The notes beneath the pieces were generated by a model. It saw nothing but the letters and a program-made list of their open reading frames with translations, ran no database searches and was not told where the DNA came from. 47,796 nucleotides of DNA from assembly GCA_009778475.1 (NCBI GenBank), contig WRJS01000015.1:1-47796 (forward strand), given 5' to 3'. This DNA comes from Kiritimatiellota bacterium. Lineage in GTDB: Bacteria; Verrucomicrobiota; Kiritimatiellia; RFP12; UBA1067. The first letter of the stretch is position 1, and each line of letters begins with the position of its first letter. The translations under genes and the position numbers were made by a program. This document shows positions 7,915-16,278 of the stretch, piece by piece.

Positions 7915-8036
7915 GGCCATGCGCCACGAACCTGACGGCGGGGGTTTGTGGCGCTTCGTTATGGGGCGTGAGGAGGGGGCATCACGCCACTCAGCACCGG
8001 GGGGTGAAAAAATGAGGGCGGTCCACTGTTTTTCTG

Positions 8037-8070
8037 TTGAAACCCGAAACGGAATTTGATACAGTGTATC
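8037..8070 (+). promoter_or_regulatory. Promoter of the small basic protein, with a palindrome on the -10
   Basis: TTGAAA (8037-8042) and TACAGT (8060-8065) are exactly 17 bases apart. The perfect palindrome GATACAGTGTATC (8058-8070) covers the -10 box and could be an operator; no regulator can be named. Confidence 0.65.
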
Positions 8071-8113
8071 AATTCATGTCCGACAGTAGGGCGGGCGTAA
8101 TGAGGAGGAAAGC

Positions 8114-8269
8114 ATGAGTCAGCATAGCAGCTTGAAAGGTTCGGGCAAGATCACGGCAAAGCGCAACGTGTTGAAGCGTTTCGAGCGCATCAACCTGTTG
8201 AAGAAGCGCGGTCAATGGAAAGACGGCGACCGCGGCCTGGGCCTGCGCAAGACCAAGCCCGACGCCTAA
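8114..8269 (+). CDS. Small basic protein of the Chlamydiae/Verrucomicrobia type
   Basis: A 51-aa protein beginning MSQHSSLKGSG and rich in Lys and Arg, with the core RNVLKRFERINLLKKRG and the end GLRKTKP. I recognise it as the short conserved basic protein found across Verrucomicrobia and Chlamydiae (TIGR04137-like), thought to be associated with RNA or the ribosome. It has no signal peptide or membrane segment. AGGAGGAAAGC precedes the ATG. The gene has its own promoter and terminator, so it is a compact single-gene transcript, as expected for a highly expressed small protein. It is the best phylum marker in the window. Confidence 0.88.
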   Translation: MSQHSSLKGSGKITAKRNVLKRFERINLLKKRGQWKDGDRGLGLRKTKPDA

Positions 8270-8295
8270 GCGTCCGGCATCCGCCGTTGAGCGAA

Positions 8296-8330
8296 AGAGT
8301 CCCCGTTCAAAACGGGGACTCTCTTTTTTT
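8296..8330 (+). terminator. Intrinsic terminator after the small basic protein
   Basis: A 12-bp perfect stem, AGAGTCCCCGTT (8296-8307) with AACGGGGACTCT (8311-8322), has a 3-base loop and is followed by CTTTTTTT. Its T-run is on the plus strand only. Confidence 0.9.
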
Positions 8331-8381
8331 GACGTTGCGAAGGCGGTTTTGGCAGGGCGGCGCCTCTCAGCCCCTGCCCCG

Positions 8382-8858
8382 TTACTTCGGGGGGACGAGG
8401 ATGCAGGTGAAGTCCGCCTCGCAGGCCAACTCGTCGCCGACGTAGGCCTTGCCGCGCTGCTTGATCATGCGCGAGCCGACCTTGACCGTCTCGATCTCCA
8501 AGCGGAGCAGCTCCTCCGGGCGCACCTGGCGGCGGAACTTCGCGTTGTCCACGCCCACCAGCAGGAACAGCCCGTTGCGCGGGACCGTGCCGTTGGCGAT
8601 GAGACCCGCGCCGCCGCACTGCGCCATCGTCTCGACGAGGATGACGCCCGGCACGACGGGGTACGACGGGAAGTGCCCCTCGAAGAACCACGTGCTGGCC
8701 GGGTAGGCCGCCTCGCCGACGAACTTCTCCTTGCCGACGTACGTCAGCCTGTCCACAAACAGGAACGGCTTGCGGTGCGGCAGCAGATCCTCCAGCAAGC
8801 CCGCGTAGGGCTGGCCATCCTCAACAAGACGCTCACCTTGTATTTTCTTCTCGCTCAT
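8382..8858 (-). CDS. fabZ: 3-hydroxyacyl-ACP dehydratase
   Basis: Hot-dog fold enzyme of type II fatty acid synthesis that removes water from beta-hydroxyacyl-ACP. The 158 residues contain the typical entry LPHRKPFLFVDR and the catalytic segment GHFPSYPVVPGVILVETMAQ, with His62 and Glu76. Length fits FabZ. It follows fabF by 17 bases on the same strand, with GAGG upstream of its ATG, so the two are co-transcribed. A relaxed FabA-type or secondary-pathway dehydratase cannot be ruled out from sequence alone, since no acpP or fabG is adjacent. Confidence 0.9.
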   Translation of the reverse strand: MSEKKIQGERLVEDGQPYAGLLEDLLPHRKPFLFVDRLTYVGKEKFVGEAAYPASTWFFEGHFPSYPVVPGVILVETMAQCGGAGLIANGTVPRNGLFLLVGVDNAKFRRQVRPEELLRLEIETVKVGSRMIKQRGKAYVGDELACEADFTCILVPPK

Positions 8859-8875
8859 GGTTTCCGCCTCACGGG

Positions 8876-10129
8876 TTAGATGGTTTGCAGGGCCTTGAAC
8901 ACGACGACGCCGTTATGGCCGCCGAAGCCGAGCGACGTCGAGATCGCCACGCGCACCGGGGCGCGGACGCCCTTGTTCGGCACGATGTCCAGGTCGCACG
9001 CGGGGTCCGGGGTCTCGTAGTTGATCGTCGGCGGGTAGAAGCCGTTCGTGATGGCCAGCGCGCAGATGACCGCCTCCAGCGCGCCCGCGGCGCCCAGCAG
9101 GTGGCCGGTCATGCTCTTGGTGGAGGACATCTTCAGCCGGTACGCGTGCTCGCCGAACACGGTCTTGACGGCCTTCGTCTCCATGGGGTCGTTGAGCGGG
9201 GTGGAGGTTCCGTGGGCGTTGACGTAATCGACCTCCTCGGGCTTGACCCCGGCGTTCTCCAGCGCCAACTGGATGGCGCGGACCGCGCCCGAGGCCTCGG
9301 GGTCCGGCGCGGTCAGGTGGTACGCGTCCGACGACGCGCCGTACCCGGCGAACTCCACATACGCGCGCGCGCCGCGGGCCTTCGCGTGCGCCTCGGACTC
9401 GATGATCAGGATCGCCGCGCCCTCGCCCATGATGAACCCGTCGCGGTCCGCGTCGAACGGGCGGCAGGCCTTCTCGGGCGTGTCGTTGCGCTTGGTGCTG
9501 AGCGCCTTCATCGCGCAGAACCCGCCGATGCAATACTCCGTGACCGTCGCCTCCGTGCCGCCGACGATCACCACGTCCGCGCGCCCCGCGCGGATCATGT
9601 CCAGCGCGACGCCCATCGCGTCCGTGCCCGACGCGCACGCCGTCACGACCGTGTGCGAGGGCCCCTTGGCGTTCAGCAGGATGGAGACGTTGCCCGCCGC
9701 CTCGTTGGCGATGAGTTTGGGGATGACCATCGGCGAGAGCCGCCCCGGCCCGCGGTCGAACAGCGTCCTGTACGCCTCGTCGTCAATCTCCTTGCCGCCG
9801 ATGCCGTTGCCGAGCATCACCGCGACGCGCTCGGGGTTGAGGGCGCACCCCTCCAGCCCCGCGTCCGCCCACGCCTGTTTCGCCGCCGCCACGGCATACT
9901 GCGTGAAGAGCGCCATGCGCTTGGCCTCCTTGGCGTCCACATACTTCGTGATGTCGAAGCCCTTGACCTCGCCGGCGATCTTCGCGTCCACCCGCGATGC
10001 GTCAAACTTGGTGATCGGGCCGATGCCGCACGTGCCGTCCTGGACGCTCGTCCAGAACTCCTCCACCGTGTTGCCGATCGGCGAGACCACCCCTAAACCG
10101 GTCACAAAAACCCGCGTTGCATTACTCAT
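8876..10129 (-). CDS. fabF: Beta-ketoacyl-ACP synthase II
   Basis: Condensing enzyme of fatty acid elongation. The catalytic triad is present: Cys165 in VTACASGTD, His306 in NAHGTSTPLND, and His343 in TKSMTGHLLGAAGALE, with the supporting Lys338. At 417 aa the length matches FabF (KAS II). I chose the ATG at 10129 (MSNATRV) over the one at 10138 because AGGAG then lies at a normal distance; it would nearly touch the earlier ATG. It is the first gene of a two-gene unit with fabZ and has a good promoter at 10192-10222. There is no neighbouring acyl carrier protein, so a specialised fatty acid role is possible, though the sequence looks housekeeping. Confidence 0.93.
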   Translation of the reverse strand: MSNATRVFVTGLGVVSPIGNTVEEFWTSVQDGTCGIGPITKFDASRVDAKIAGEVKGFDITKYVDAKEAKRMALFTQYAVAAAKQAWADAGLEGCALNPERVAVMLGNGIGGKEIDDEAYRTLFDRGPGRLSPMVIPKLIANEAAGNVSILLNAKGPSHTVVTACASGTDAMGVALDMIRAGRADVVIVGGTEATVTEYCIGGFCAMKALSTKRNDTPEKACRPFDADRDGFIMGEGAAILIIESEAHAKARGARAYVEFAGYGASSDAYHLTAPDPEASGAVRAIQLALENAGVKPEEVDYVNAHGTSTPLNDPMETKAVKTVFGEHAYRLKMSSTKSMTGHLLGAAGALEAVICALAITNGFYPPTINYETPDPACDLDIVPNKGVRAPVRVAISTSLGFGGHNGVVVFKALQTI

Positions 10130-10191
10130 ATCAATCATGCTCCTATGAGCGGCAGCGCAATACGCCGCGCCTGTTTCTCCTCAAAGAACCA

Positions 10192-10222
10192 TTTATAATG
10201 ACAAATTCTGAAATTTTGTCAA
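10192..10222 (-). promoter_or_regulatory. Promoter of fabF-fabZ
   Basis: On the minus strand a perfect TTGACA (10222-10217) is followed 18-19 bases later by TTATAA/TATAAA. The spacer carries an inverted repeat (TGACAAA ... TTTTGTCA) that could be an operator, as fatty acid genes often have. Confidence 0.6.
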
Positions 10223-10312
10223 CCTCAAAGTGGCAGGCGCAACGAGTTTCTTCTTCCATTCCGCATCCCCGACCTGTTATCATTGACGCGCATCAACGGA
10301 AAGGAGGTGCGC

Positions 10313-11407
10313 ATGGTACGGCAATTCTTAATGGCGTCGCTCGCGGTGGCGGCGTGTTGCTTCGGGCAGGCGCCCGAGGCCAAGCCCGAGGCGGCGGGCG
10401 ATTTTGCGGTCAACGCGAAAGTGACCCTCGCCGACGGCTCGCTGCTGCAAGGGGCGCTGCGCAGCCCCTCGCTCGCGCTGGCCACGGGTTTCGGGATGGC
10501 CGAGATCCCGTTCGCGCAGATTGCCGCGCTCGACTTCGGCAAGGGCGGCGTTACGGTGAAGTTCCGCAACCGGGACGTCTTGTCCGGGAAGCCGGAGGGC
10601 GCGGCGCTCGAGTTGCGGACGGTTTTCAAAGACGTGCGCCTCGACTATGCGCACGTCAAGGCCGTCCAGGTTTTGAGCGACGGCAACGGCGCGCGGGGCG
10701 CCGAGGCGGGCCTGCTGCTCCATGCCGCGCTGGACGCGGAGGACGAGGACCTCACGCCGTACGGTGCGCACATGCAGGCCAAGAGCGCCCGCGTCACCGA
10801 AGGCCCCGACGGCAACGGCGCGCTCCTGCTCGACTCGCCCGCCGCGGCGGTCACCATTGACCTGCCGTTCTCGCCCTACACCATGCCCGAAGGCACCATC
10901 GAGTTCTGGGCGAGGCTACCGGAGCCGCACCAGCGCTTTACCGGCTCCAACGGGCAGCCATGGTTCTTCAACTTTGAATGCCCGGAGATGAATTACACCG
11001 GTCACTTCATCTTCGGGTTCACCTCGAATGACGGCACGGGAGGGGGCGGGCTTATCGTGCGGCAGCACGGGCTGGCGGCAGCAAAGACGCACGCTTCTGG
11101 CGCGGTGCCGAGTGTCGTGAGCACGGGGTTGCTGGGCGACACGCCCGGCGGGTGGCACCATTACTCGGTCGTCTGGAACCGCGAAGGTTTGGACTTCCCC
11201 GGGGTAACGGGAAGGGGGATTATCCTGATGACCGTTGACGGGCGCGTGGTGGGATCTGGCGATTCTGCTTATTATGGGAATCGTGTTGACACCCGCGAGA
11301 CGGAAGGAAAGAAAGTCCGTTGTGTGATTCACGGGAAGAATTCTGAAGACACGCCCCTCGCGATGTCTGACCTGAAAATATGGGACCACGCCAAACTCCC
11401 TCAGTGA
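10313..11407 (+). CDS. Secreted LamG/concanavalin-like protein
   Basis: A 364-aa exported protein: signal peptide MVRQFLMASLAVAACCFGQA, then a beta-rich segment with DGSLLQGAL and FGMAEIPFAQIAALDF (30-130), then a jelly-roll of the LamG/ConA type (about 150-360) with TIEFWARLPEP, GHFIFGFTS, GGWHHYSVVWN and a final MSDLKIWD strand. Such domains bind sugars or proteins at the surface. I chose the ATG at 10313 because AAAGGAGG lies just upstream and the signal peptide begins there; ten further codons are open upstream. The next gene, a glycosidase-like secreted protein, begins 37 bases later and is probably in the same transcript, so the pair may act together on glycans. A possible promoter is TTCCAT with TATCAT upstream. 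Confidence 0.7.
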   Translation: MVRQFLMASLAVAACCFGQAPEAKPEAAGDFAVNAKVTLADGSLLQGALRSPSLALATGFGMAEIPFAQIAALDFGKGGVTVKFRNRDVLSGKPEGAALELRTVFKDVRLDYAHVKAVQVLSDGNGARGAEAGLLLHAALDAEDEDLTPYGAHMQAKSARVTEGPDGNGALLLDSPAAAVTIDLPFSPYTMPEGTIEFWARLPEPHQRFTGSNGQPWFFNFECPEMNYTGHFIFGFTSNDGTGGGGLIVRQHGLAAAKTHASGAVPSVVSTGLLGDTPGGWHHYSVVWNREGLDFPGVTGRGIILMTVDGRVVGSGDSAYYGNRVDTRETEGKKVRCVIHGKNSEDTPLAMSDLKIWDHAKLPQ

Positions 11408-11444
11408 AACGGGGAGGCTGTGAGCCTCACAAAAGGAGACCCGA

Positions 11445-13022
11445 ATGAAAACGATGCTTCCATTACTTGCTTGCGCGCTCGCGCTCCACGCCGCAGAGCC
11501 GCCGCCGCTGTGGGTGTATTACTCCGCCAACCTGCTGGTGGACAAGGATGCCGAGACGATGTGTGCGCGGATGCGGGAGGCGGCTGCGGCCGGGTATTCG
11601 GCGTTCACCATCACGGACTCGAAGTTCGGCAAACTCGGCGAGATGGACAGGCGCTATTTCGACAACGTCGCGAAGGTCAAGCGCGTCGCCGCCGAGAACA
11701 ACATCGAGCTCATCCCCATGCTCTACCCCGTCGGCTGGAGCGAGAGCCTGCTGTGGCACGACCCGAACCTCGCGGAGGGGCTGCCCGTGCGCGACGCGCC
11801 GTTCGTCGTGCGCGGCGGCGTGGCAATGCTGGACACCGCGCCCATCCCGCTCGACCGCTGGAGTTGGGTGGACGAGAACATGAAGCCCATCGAGAACGGT
11901 TTCCGCTGCACCGACGCGGACGGCAAGAACGCGCGCTTCAACAAGCGCATCAAAGTCAACCCCTTCCGCCAGTATCACATCAGCGTGGACATCCGCACGG
12001 AAAACTTCCGCGCCGAGCCGGAGATTAAGCCGCTGACGCAAGACGGAAAAATGCTGAACTACACGTCCCTCGGCGTCGCGCCGACGCAGGATTGGAAAAC
12101 GCACCACATCATTTTCAACTCGCTCGACAACGCCGAAATCCTGCTCTACTTCGGCGTGTGGGGCGGCTCGCCCGGCACCATCGAATGGCGCAACGCGAAG
12201 ATTGAGGAGACCGCCTTCGTCAACCTCCTCCGCCGCGACGGCGCACCGCTCGCGGTCACAGGCGCGGACGGCAAACCGCTGAAAGAGGGTGTGGACTTCG
12301 AACCGCTCACCGACCCGCGCAGCGGCACTGTGCCGTGGAGCGGCAGCTTCGAGGTCTATCACGAGCCGCCGCAGCTGCGTACCAAAAACCTGCCCGACGG
12401 CACGCGCCTCAGGGTGTCGTTCTACCATCCGGTCATCATCTATTCCGGCAGCGTGATGATCTGCATCTCCGAACCCAAGACAGAGGACATCCTGCGCGAC
12501 CACGCGCGGCGCGTCCACGCCGCATGGGGCGCGAAGAGATACTTCATGTCGCACGACGAGATCCGCGTGCTGAACTGGGACAAATCCTGCTGCGACCGCA
12601 ACCTCAGCGCGGGCGAGATTTTAGCCGACAACATCGCCAAGTGCGCCGCATGGATACGCGACGCCGCGCCCGGCGCGGAGATTTACGTGTGGGGCGATAT
12701 GTTCGACCCGAACCACAACGCGCACAAGGACTACTACCTCGTGCGCGGCGACCTCGCGGGCTCGTGGAAAGGGCTGGACAAGGGCATCATCGCCGTGCCG
12801 TGGGCGGTGGAGTTCGCGGACAAGAGCGCGGCGTGGTATTCCAGTCTCGGTATGCGCATGGTGCTGGCGGGGTACTACGACGCCCCCCCCGCGCGTTCAT
12901 TGCCGTGGGTCGAAGCCGCCAAGAAATACCCCGGCGTCCAAGCCATCATGTACACGACCTGGCAGGACAATTTCAGCGACATGAAACCGTTCGCCGAAAC
13001 CATCCACAGTGCGTTTCACTAA
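11445..13022 (+). CDS. Secreted glycoside-hydrolase-like TIM-barrel protein
   Basis: A 525-aa exported protein with the short signal peptide MKTMLPLLACALALHAA. Residues 20-120 and about 340-525 look like the two halves of a (beta/alpha)8 barrel, with strands such as AFTITDSKF, ELIPMLYPVGW, KRYFMSHDEIRVLNWD, AEIYVWGDMFDPNHN and VQAIMYTTWQDN. The acidic residues in SHDEIR and WGDMFDP are candidate catalytic or metal ligands. The intervening region (about 125-330) is beta-rich and looks like a carbohydrate-binding insertion. I cannot name the GH family; it resembles the GH20/GH10-like barrels common in Verrucomicrobiota. AAAAGGAG precedes the ATG. Substrate unknown; polysaccharide degradation is the natural inference. 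Confidence 0.65.
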   Translation: MKTMLPLLACALALHAAEPPPLWVYYSANLLVDKDAETMCARMREAAAAGYSAFTITDSKFGKLGEMDRRYFDNVAKVKRVAAENNIELIPMLYPVGWSESLLWHDPNLAEGLPVRDAPFVVRGGVAMLDTAPIPLDRWSWVDENMKPIENGFRCTDADGKNARFNKRIKVNPFRQYHISVDIRTENFRAEPEIKPLTQDGKMLNYTSLGVAPTQDWKTHHIIFNSLDNAEILLYFGVWGGSPGTIEWRNAKIEETAFVNLLRRDGAPLAVTGADGKPLKEGVDFEPLTDPRSGTVPWSGSFEVYHEPPQLRTKNLPDGTRLRVSFYHPVIIYSGSVMICISEPKTEDILRDHARRVHAAWGAKRYFMSHDEIRVLNWDKSCCDRNLSAGEILADNIAKCAAWIRDAAPGAEIYVWGDMFDPNHNAHKDYYLVRGDLAGSWKGLDKGIIAVPWAVEFADKSAAWYSSLGMRMVLAGYYDAPPARSLPWVEAAKKYPGVQAIMYTTWQDNFSDMKPFAETIHSAFH

Positions 13023-13032
13023 CGGAAGATTA

Positions 13033-13250
13033 TTTTTGGCGGGATTAACAGGATTGATTTTTAACCACGATGGATACAATGGGTTTCACAACAGACACAA
13101 GAGTCGCGTCCATTGTGCATCCTCGCGTCCATTGCGGTTAAAGAGAAACGGACGATTTTGTTGGCAGGATTGTTTTCGTGCAGGGATGCAAAGGCGCGGG
13201 GGGGGAAGTGTGGATTTAAGATTAACAACCCTGTTAATCCTGCCTGAAAA
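13033..13250. repeat. Composite nested palindromic repeat
   Basis: The outer arms are copies of GGATTAACAGGATT (about 13041-13054) and its complement CCTGTTAATCC (about 13229-13242). Inside, TTTAACC near 13060 and GGTTAAA near 13135 bound a second imperfect palindrome made of units like ATGGACACAATGG. No gene is present. It belongs to the same family as 13989-14087 and 21760-21851. Confidence 0.6.
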
Positions 13251-13282
13251 ACGCTGTGCCCTCTCGTGCGTATCGAGTTAGG

Positions 13283-13918
13283 TTACAAAAAACCGTTCTC
13301 GCGCAACAGGTCTTCTGTGACGCTCGTGCCGTCCTTGCCGAGGAGACGGGCGACGTGTTTGCCGAGGATGTCGCTCTCAAGGTTGAGCGCGTCGCCGGGG
13401 CGGCGGTCGCAAAGGCTGGTGGCGTGGAGCGTGTGGGGGATAAGGTTAACCTCCAGCCAGTCGCCGCCGAGGGCGCTGACGGTGAGGCTCACGCCATCGA
13501 TGGCAATAGACCCTTTCATCACGGTCTGCCGCGAGAGGGTTTGCGAGCATGACACGCGCCAGACGATGTCGCGGCCGCGGTCGCGGGCGTCGAGCAGGTT
13601 GCCCGTCTCGTCAACGTGGCCGCTGACGATATGGCCGCCGAGGCGGTCGCCGAGCGCGAGCGCGCGTTCGAGGTTGAGGCGCGCGCCTTCGCGGAAGTTG
13701 CGGAGGGCGGTGCGCTGGAAAGTCTCGTCGAGTATCTCCGCCGTGAACCAGCCGTCGCCGATAGCCGATGCCGTGAGGCACGCGCCTTGCACGGCGACGC
13801 TCTCGCCGAGTGTGAGCGCGTCGGACCACGGCTCGTGCGCGACGGTGAGCGCCCATCCGCCGCCCGTGTGGGCGAGGCGGCTCAGGGTTCCGATTTTCTG
13901 TACAAGGCCTGTGAACAT
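13283..13918 (-). CDS. ribE: Riboflavin synthase, alpha subunit
   Basis: Catalyses the last step of riboflavin synthesis, dismutation of two 6,7-dimethyl-8-ribityllumazine molecules. The 211-aa protein shows the internal duplication of two lumazine-binding barrels: MFTGLV and GESVAVQGACLTAS in the first half, GSIAIDGVSLTVS in the second. The linker has the signature GDRLGGHIVSGHVD at 90-103. Length is normal. It lies in the same direction as ribD but is separated from it by about 210 bases filled with a long palindrome, and has no clear Shine-Dalgarno, so it may be expressed as the tail of the rib operon or on its own. Confidence 0.94.
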   Translation of the reverse strand: MFTGLVQKIGTLSRLAHTGGGWALTVAHEPWSDALTLGESVAVQGACLTASAIGDGWFTAEILDETFQRTALRNFREGARLNLERALALGDRLGGHIVSGHVDETGNLLDARDRGRDIVWRVSCSQTLSRQTVMKGSIAIDGVSLTVSALGGDWLEVNLIPHTLHATSLCDRRPGDALNLESDILGKHVARLLGKDGTSVTEDLLRENGFL

Positions 13919-13988
13919 GGTAATTAGAAATTAGGAATTAGGAATTGGAAACTGGGAATCCAGCTAAAAAATCATCCGTCTGTTTTGA

Positions 13989-14087
13989 TTTAACCACAAT
14001 GGACACAATGGGTTTCACGATGGACACTATTTTCAAGACATTGCCATTGTGTCTATCGTGAAACCCATTGTGTCCATTGTGGTTAAA
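13989..14087. repeat. Near-perfect long palindrome bounded by TTTAACC/GGTTAAA
   Basis: The 39-base arms 13989-14027 and 14049-14087 match as inverted copies in 38 of 39 positions. The loop is 21 bases. The arms consist of short units (CACAATGGACACAATGG). In RNA it would form a very stable hairpin between ribD and ribE, where it could attenuate or stabilise the transcript. Confidence 0.85.
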
Positions 14088-14127
14088 AAAACATATGCGC
14101 CCCGAAGGGGAAATCCTGTTCATCCTG

Positions 14128-15282
14128 TCAAAAAAAGAATTCACGTTCATGGCCTTCATTCTTCATTGCTGATTGCAGGGCAGAAGCCCTGCGCTCCCGG
14201 GAAGCCCCGCGCTCCCGGCAATTTCTAATTCTCACAAGCAGGTCGTCGCCGATGCGGCGGGTGTCGCGGAGGCGGAGGCGGGGAAGACCGGGGAGGAGGT
14301 TGTCGCCGAGGATGGCGGGGGCGTAGAAGAAACTGTAGTCGTCCACCAGCCCTGCGTTGTGGAGTGCGTCGGCGAGTTGCGCACCGCCTTCGCAGAGGAC
14401 GTGCAGGAGACCTTCACCGCCGAGGCGTTTCATGAGTTGGCGGAGGGGGATGCGCCCGGCGCGGTCGGGGGTGAACGTCCACACCTGTGCGCCGTTTTGC
14501 GCCCACGCCTTGCCGTTGCGGGCGGCGGCGGCGCGGGTGGTGGCGATGACGGTTCGCGTGGCGGCGCGGTCGGTGTACACCTGCGCGTCGGGCGGTGTGC
14601 GGCCGGAGGCATCGACAATGACGCGCATCTGCGTGTCGCAGCCGGGCAGTCGGCAGAGGAGGGAGGGGTTATCCGCACAGACCGTCCCCGCGCCGACCAT
14701 GACGGCATCGGCGCGGCGGCGCATACGCTGAACCTCGGCGCGCGCCTTCTCGCCCGTAATCCATTTCGACGTGCCTGTGCGGTCGGCGGTGCGGCCGTCG
14801 AGGGTGAGCGCGAGTTTGAGCGTGACGAACGGCAGCCCCGTGGTGACGTGCTTGGCGAAGGGCGCGATCAGTTCCTCCGCCTGTGCGCGGCAAACGCCGT
14901 TACACTCGCTGACGGCGATGCCCGCTGCGGCGAGCGCGGCGAGGCCCGCGCCCGCGTGGCGCGGGTTAGGGTCGGGGCAGCCGACGACGACGCGCGTGAT
15001 GCCGTCACGGATGATGCGCTCGGTGCAGGGCGGTGTGCGGCCTGTTGTCGAGCAAGGCTCGAGCGTGACGTAGAGGGTCGCGCCGCGCGGGCTGGCGCGG
15101 CAAGCGTCGAGGGCCTCAACCTCCGCGTGGGGCTGGCCCGCGCGGGCATGGAAGCCCTCGCCGATGACGCGGCCGCGCTTCACGACGACCGCGCCGACGG
15201 GCGGGTTGGGGCGCGTCCGCCCCTCCGCTTTCCGCGCCAGCGTCAGGGCGCGGCGGAGCCATCTGGTTTCTTTGGCGTCCAT
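14128..15282 (-). CDS. ribD: Bifunctional riboflavin deaminase/reductase
   Basis: Carries out the deamination and side-chain reduction steps of riboflavin synthesis. The N-terminal deaminase (about 1-145) holds its zinc site in PHAEVE (His52, Glu54) and PCSTTGRTPPC (Cys77, Cys86). The C-terminal reductase begins near 150 with FVTLKLALTLDGRTA and continues through VLCEGGAQLADAL. At 384 aa it is slightly longer than usual. The last 30 or so residues are odd: residues about 355-369 are encoded by a REP-like repeat (14175-14218) and the frame continues past it to MKNEGHEREFFF. The native end was probably near DDLLVRIRN. The start overlaps the end of nusB by 40 bases, which suggests coupling. Confidence 0.93.
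   Translation of the reverse strand: MDAKETRWLRRALTLARKAEGRTRPNPPVGAVVVKRGRVIGEGFHARAGQPHAEVEALDACRASPRGATLYVTLEPCSTTGRTPPCTERIIRDGITRVVVGCPDPNPRHAGAGLAALAAAGIAVSECNGVCRAQAEELIAPFAKHVTTGLPFVTLKLALTLDGRTADRTGTSKWITGEKARAEVQRMRRRADAVMVGAGTVCADNPSLLCRLPGCDTQMRVIVDASGRTPPDAQVYTDRAATRTVIATTRAAAARNGKAWAQNGAQVWTFTPDRAGRIPLRQLMKRLGGEGLLHVLCEGGAQLADALHNAGLVDDYSFFYAPAILGDNLLPGLPRLRLRDTRRIGDDLLVRIRNCRERGASRERRASALQSAMKNEGHEREFFF
14175..14218. repeat. REP-like hairpin repeat inside the ribD 3' end
   Basis: One full unit, GCAGGGCAGAAGCCCTGC (14175-14192), is followed by GCTCCCGG and a partial second copy (14201-14218). It is the same family as the arrays at 41285-41419 and 47655-47778. Confidence 0.8.
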
Positions 15283-15779
15283 GTGTCTGGCACGGGCAGA
15301 TCCTTGTTGAACTTGTCGAGGATGCCGTTGACGAAGCGGCCCGCATCGGCGTTGCTGAAATACTTGGCGAGGTCGATGGCCTCGTTCAGCACCACGGCGC
15401 GCGGGACGTCCGGGCAGAACATCATCTCGTAGAATGCGAGGCGAAGCACGTTGCGCTCAATCGACCCGATGCGGTGCATGGGCCAGTTTTGCAGGTAAGG
15501 GAAAATGCGCTCGTCGATCTCCTGGAAGTGTTCGCCGACCCCGCGGACGAGGGCCTCGGTGAAGAGGCGGATTTTCAGCGGCGCGATACGCTCCTCGATG
15601 CTCTCCTCGCTGGACTCAATTTTGACATCGGGGTTGCGGTCGCGCATCTCATCGATTTTGCACGTCCACTGCTGACGCCAGAACTTCCGGATGGTCATGT
15701 CGAGGTCCTGCCCGGGGTTGAGGTCGTCCTGAAACAGCATCTGGAGGGCCCACTCGCGCCCTTGTCTGCGCGTCGCCAT
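15243..15779 (-). CDS. nusB: Transcription antitermination factor NusB
   Basis: All-helical RNA-binding protein that joins NusE and boxA RNA in antitermination complexes on rRNA operons. The 178 residues contain the expected opening RRQGREWALQMLFQ and the conserved C-terminal part IGSIERNVLRLAFYEM, VVLNEAIDLAKYF and GRFVNGILDK. It is somewhat longer than the usual 140-150 aa because of an inserted charged segment near 40-65 and a proline-rich tail. It lies between ribH and ribD, one base after the ribH stop. The rib-nusB linkage is common in bacteria and places it under the FMN riboswitch unless an internal promoter exists. Confidence 0.93.
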   Translation of the reverse strand: MATRRQGREWALQMLFQDDLNPGQDLDMTIRKFWRQQWTCKIDEMRDRNPDVKIESSEESIEERIAPLKIRLFTEALVRGVGEHFQEIDERIFPYLQNWPMHRIGSIERNVLRLAFYEMMFCPDVPRAVVLNEAIDLAKYFSNADAGRFVNGILDKFNKDLPVPDTWTPKKPDGSAAP

Positions 15780-15780
15780 G

Positions 15781-16242
15781 TTACAGCGCCCCCAGTACGG
15801 AGACCGTCTCGATGGCCGCGAGGACCGCGTCCCAGCCCTTGTTGCCCTGCTTCGTCCCCGCGCGCTCGATGGCCTGCTCGAGGTTCTGCGCCGCGACGAT
15901 GCCGTTCAGCACAGGCACGCCCGTGTCGAGCGCAATTTTCGAGAGTGCGCGCGCGACCGTCCCGTTGATGAGGTCCGCGTGCGGCGTCGCGCCTTGGATG
16001 ACCGCGCCGAGCGCGATGACCGCGCTGTAGCGCCCCGAGGCCGCCAGTTTCTGCACCACCTGCGGCGTCTCGTTCGCGCCGGGGATGCGCACGAGCGTCA
16101 GGTCGTCCGCGCTGCCGCCGTGGCGGATGAAACAGTCCTCCGCGCCCTTGACCAGCTGCTCCGTGAAGAAGCTGTTGAAGCGGCTCACGACGATGGCCAT
16201 CTTCATGCCCGTCGCGTTCAGGTTCCCGTTGATTTCTTTCAT
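15781..16242 (-). CDS. ribH: Lumazine synthase
   Basis: Joins the ribityl-aminopyrimidine to 3,4-dihydroxy-2-butanone phosphate to give lumazine; the family forms icosahedral or pentameric assemblies. The 153-aa protein shows IVVSRFNSFFTEQL, IPGANETPQVV (usually PGAxEIP), GAVIQGATPHADLI with the catalytic His, and PVLNGIVAAQNLEQAIERAG. The second and third motifs deviate slightly from the common forms (NETP for E[IL]P, QGATPHAD for RGxTxHFD), but the active-site His and Arg are kept. It begins 36 bases after ribBA and abuts nusB. Confidence 0.93.
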   Translation of the reverse strand: MKEINGNLNATGMKMAIVVSRFNSFFTEQLVKGAEDCFIRHGGSADDLTLVRIPGANETPQVVQKLAASGRYSAVIALGAVIQGATPHADLINGTVARALSKIALDTGVPVLNGIVAAQNLEQAIERAGTKQGNKGWDAVLAAIETVSVLGAL

Positions 16243-16278
16243 GTTTGCTCTCCTTTTTCTAACAACTAAAAACTCATT

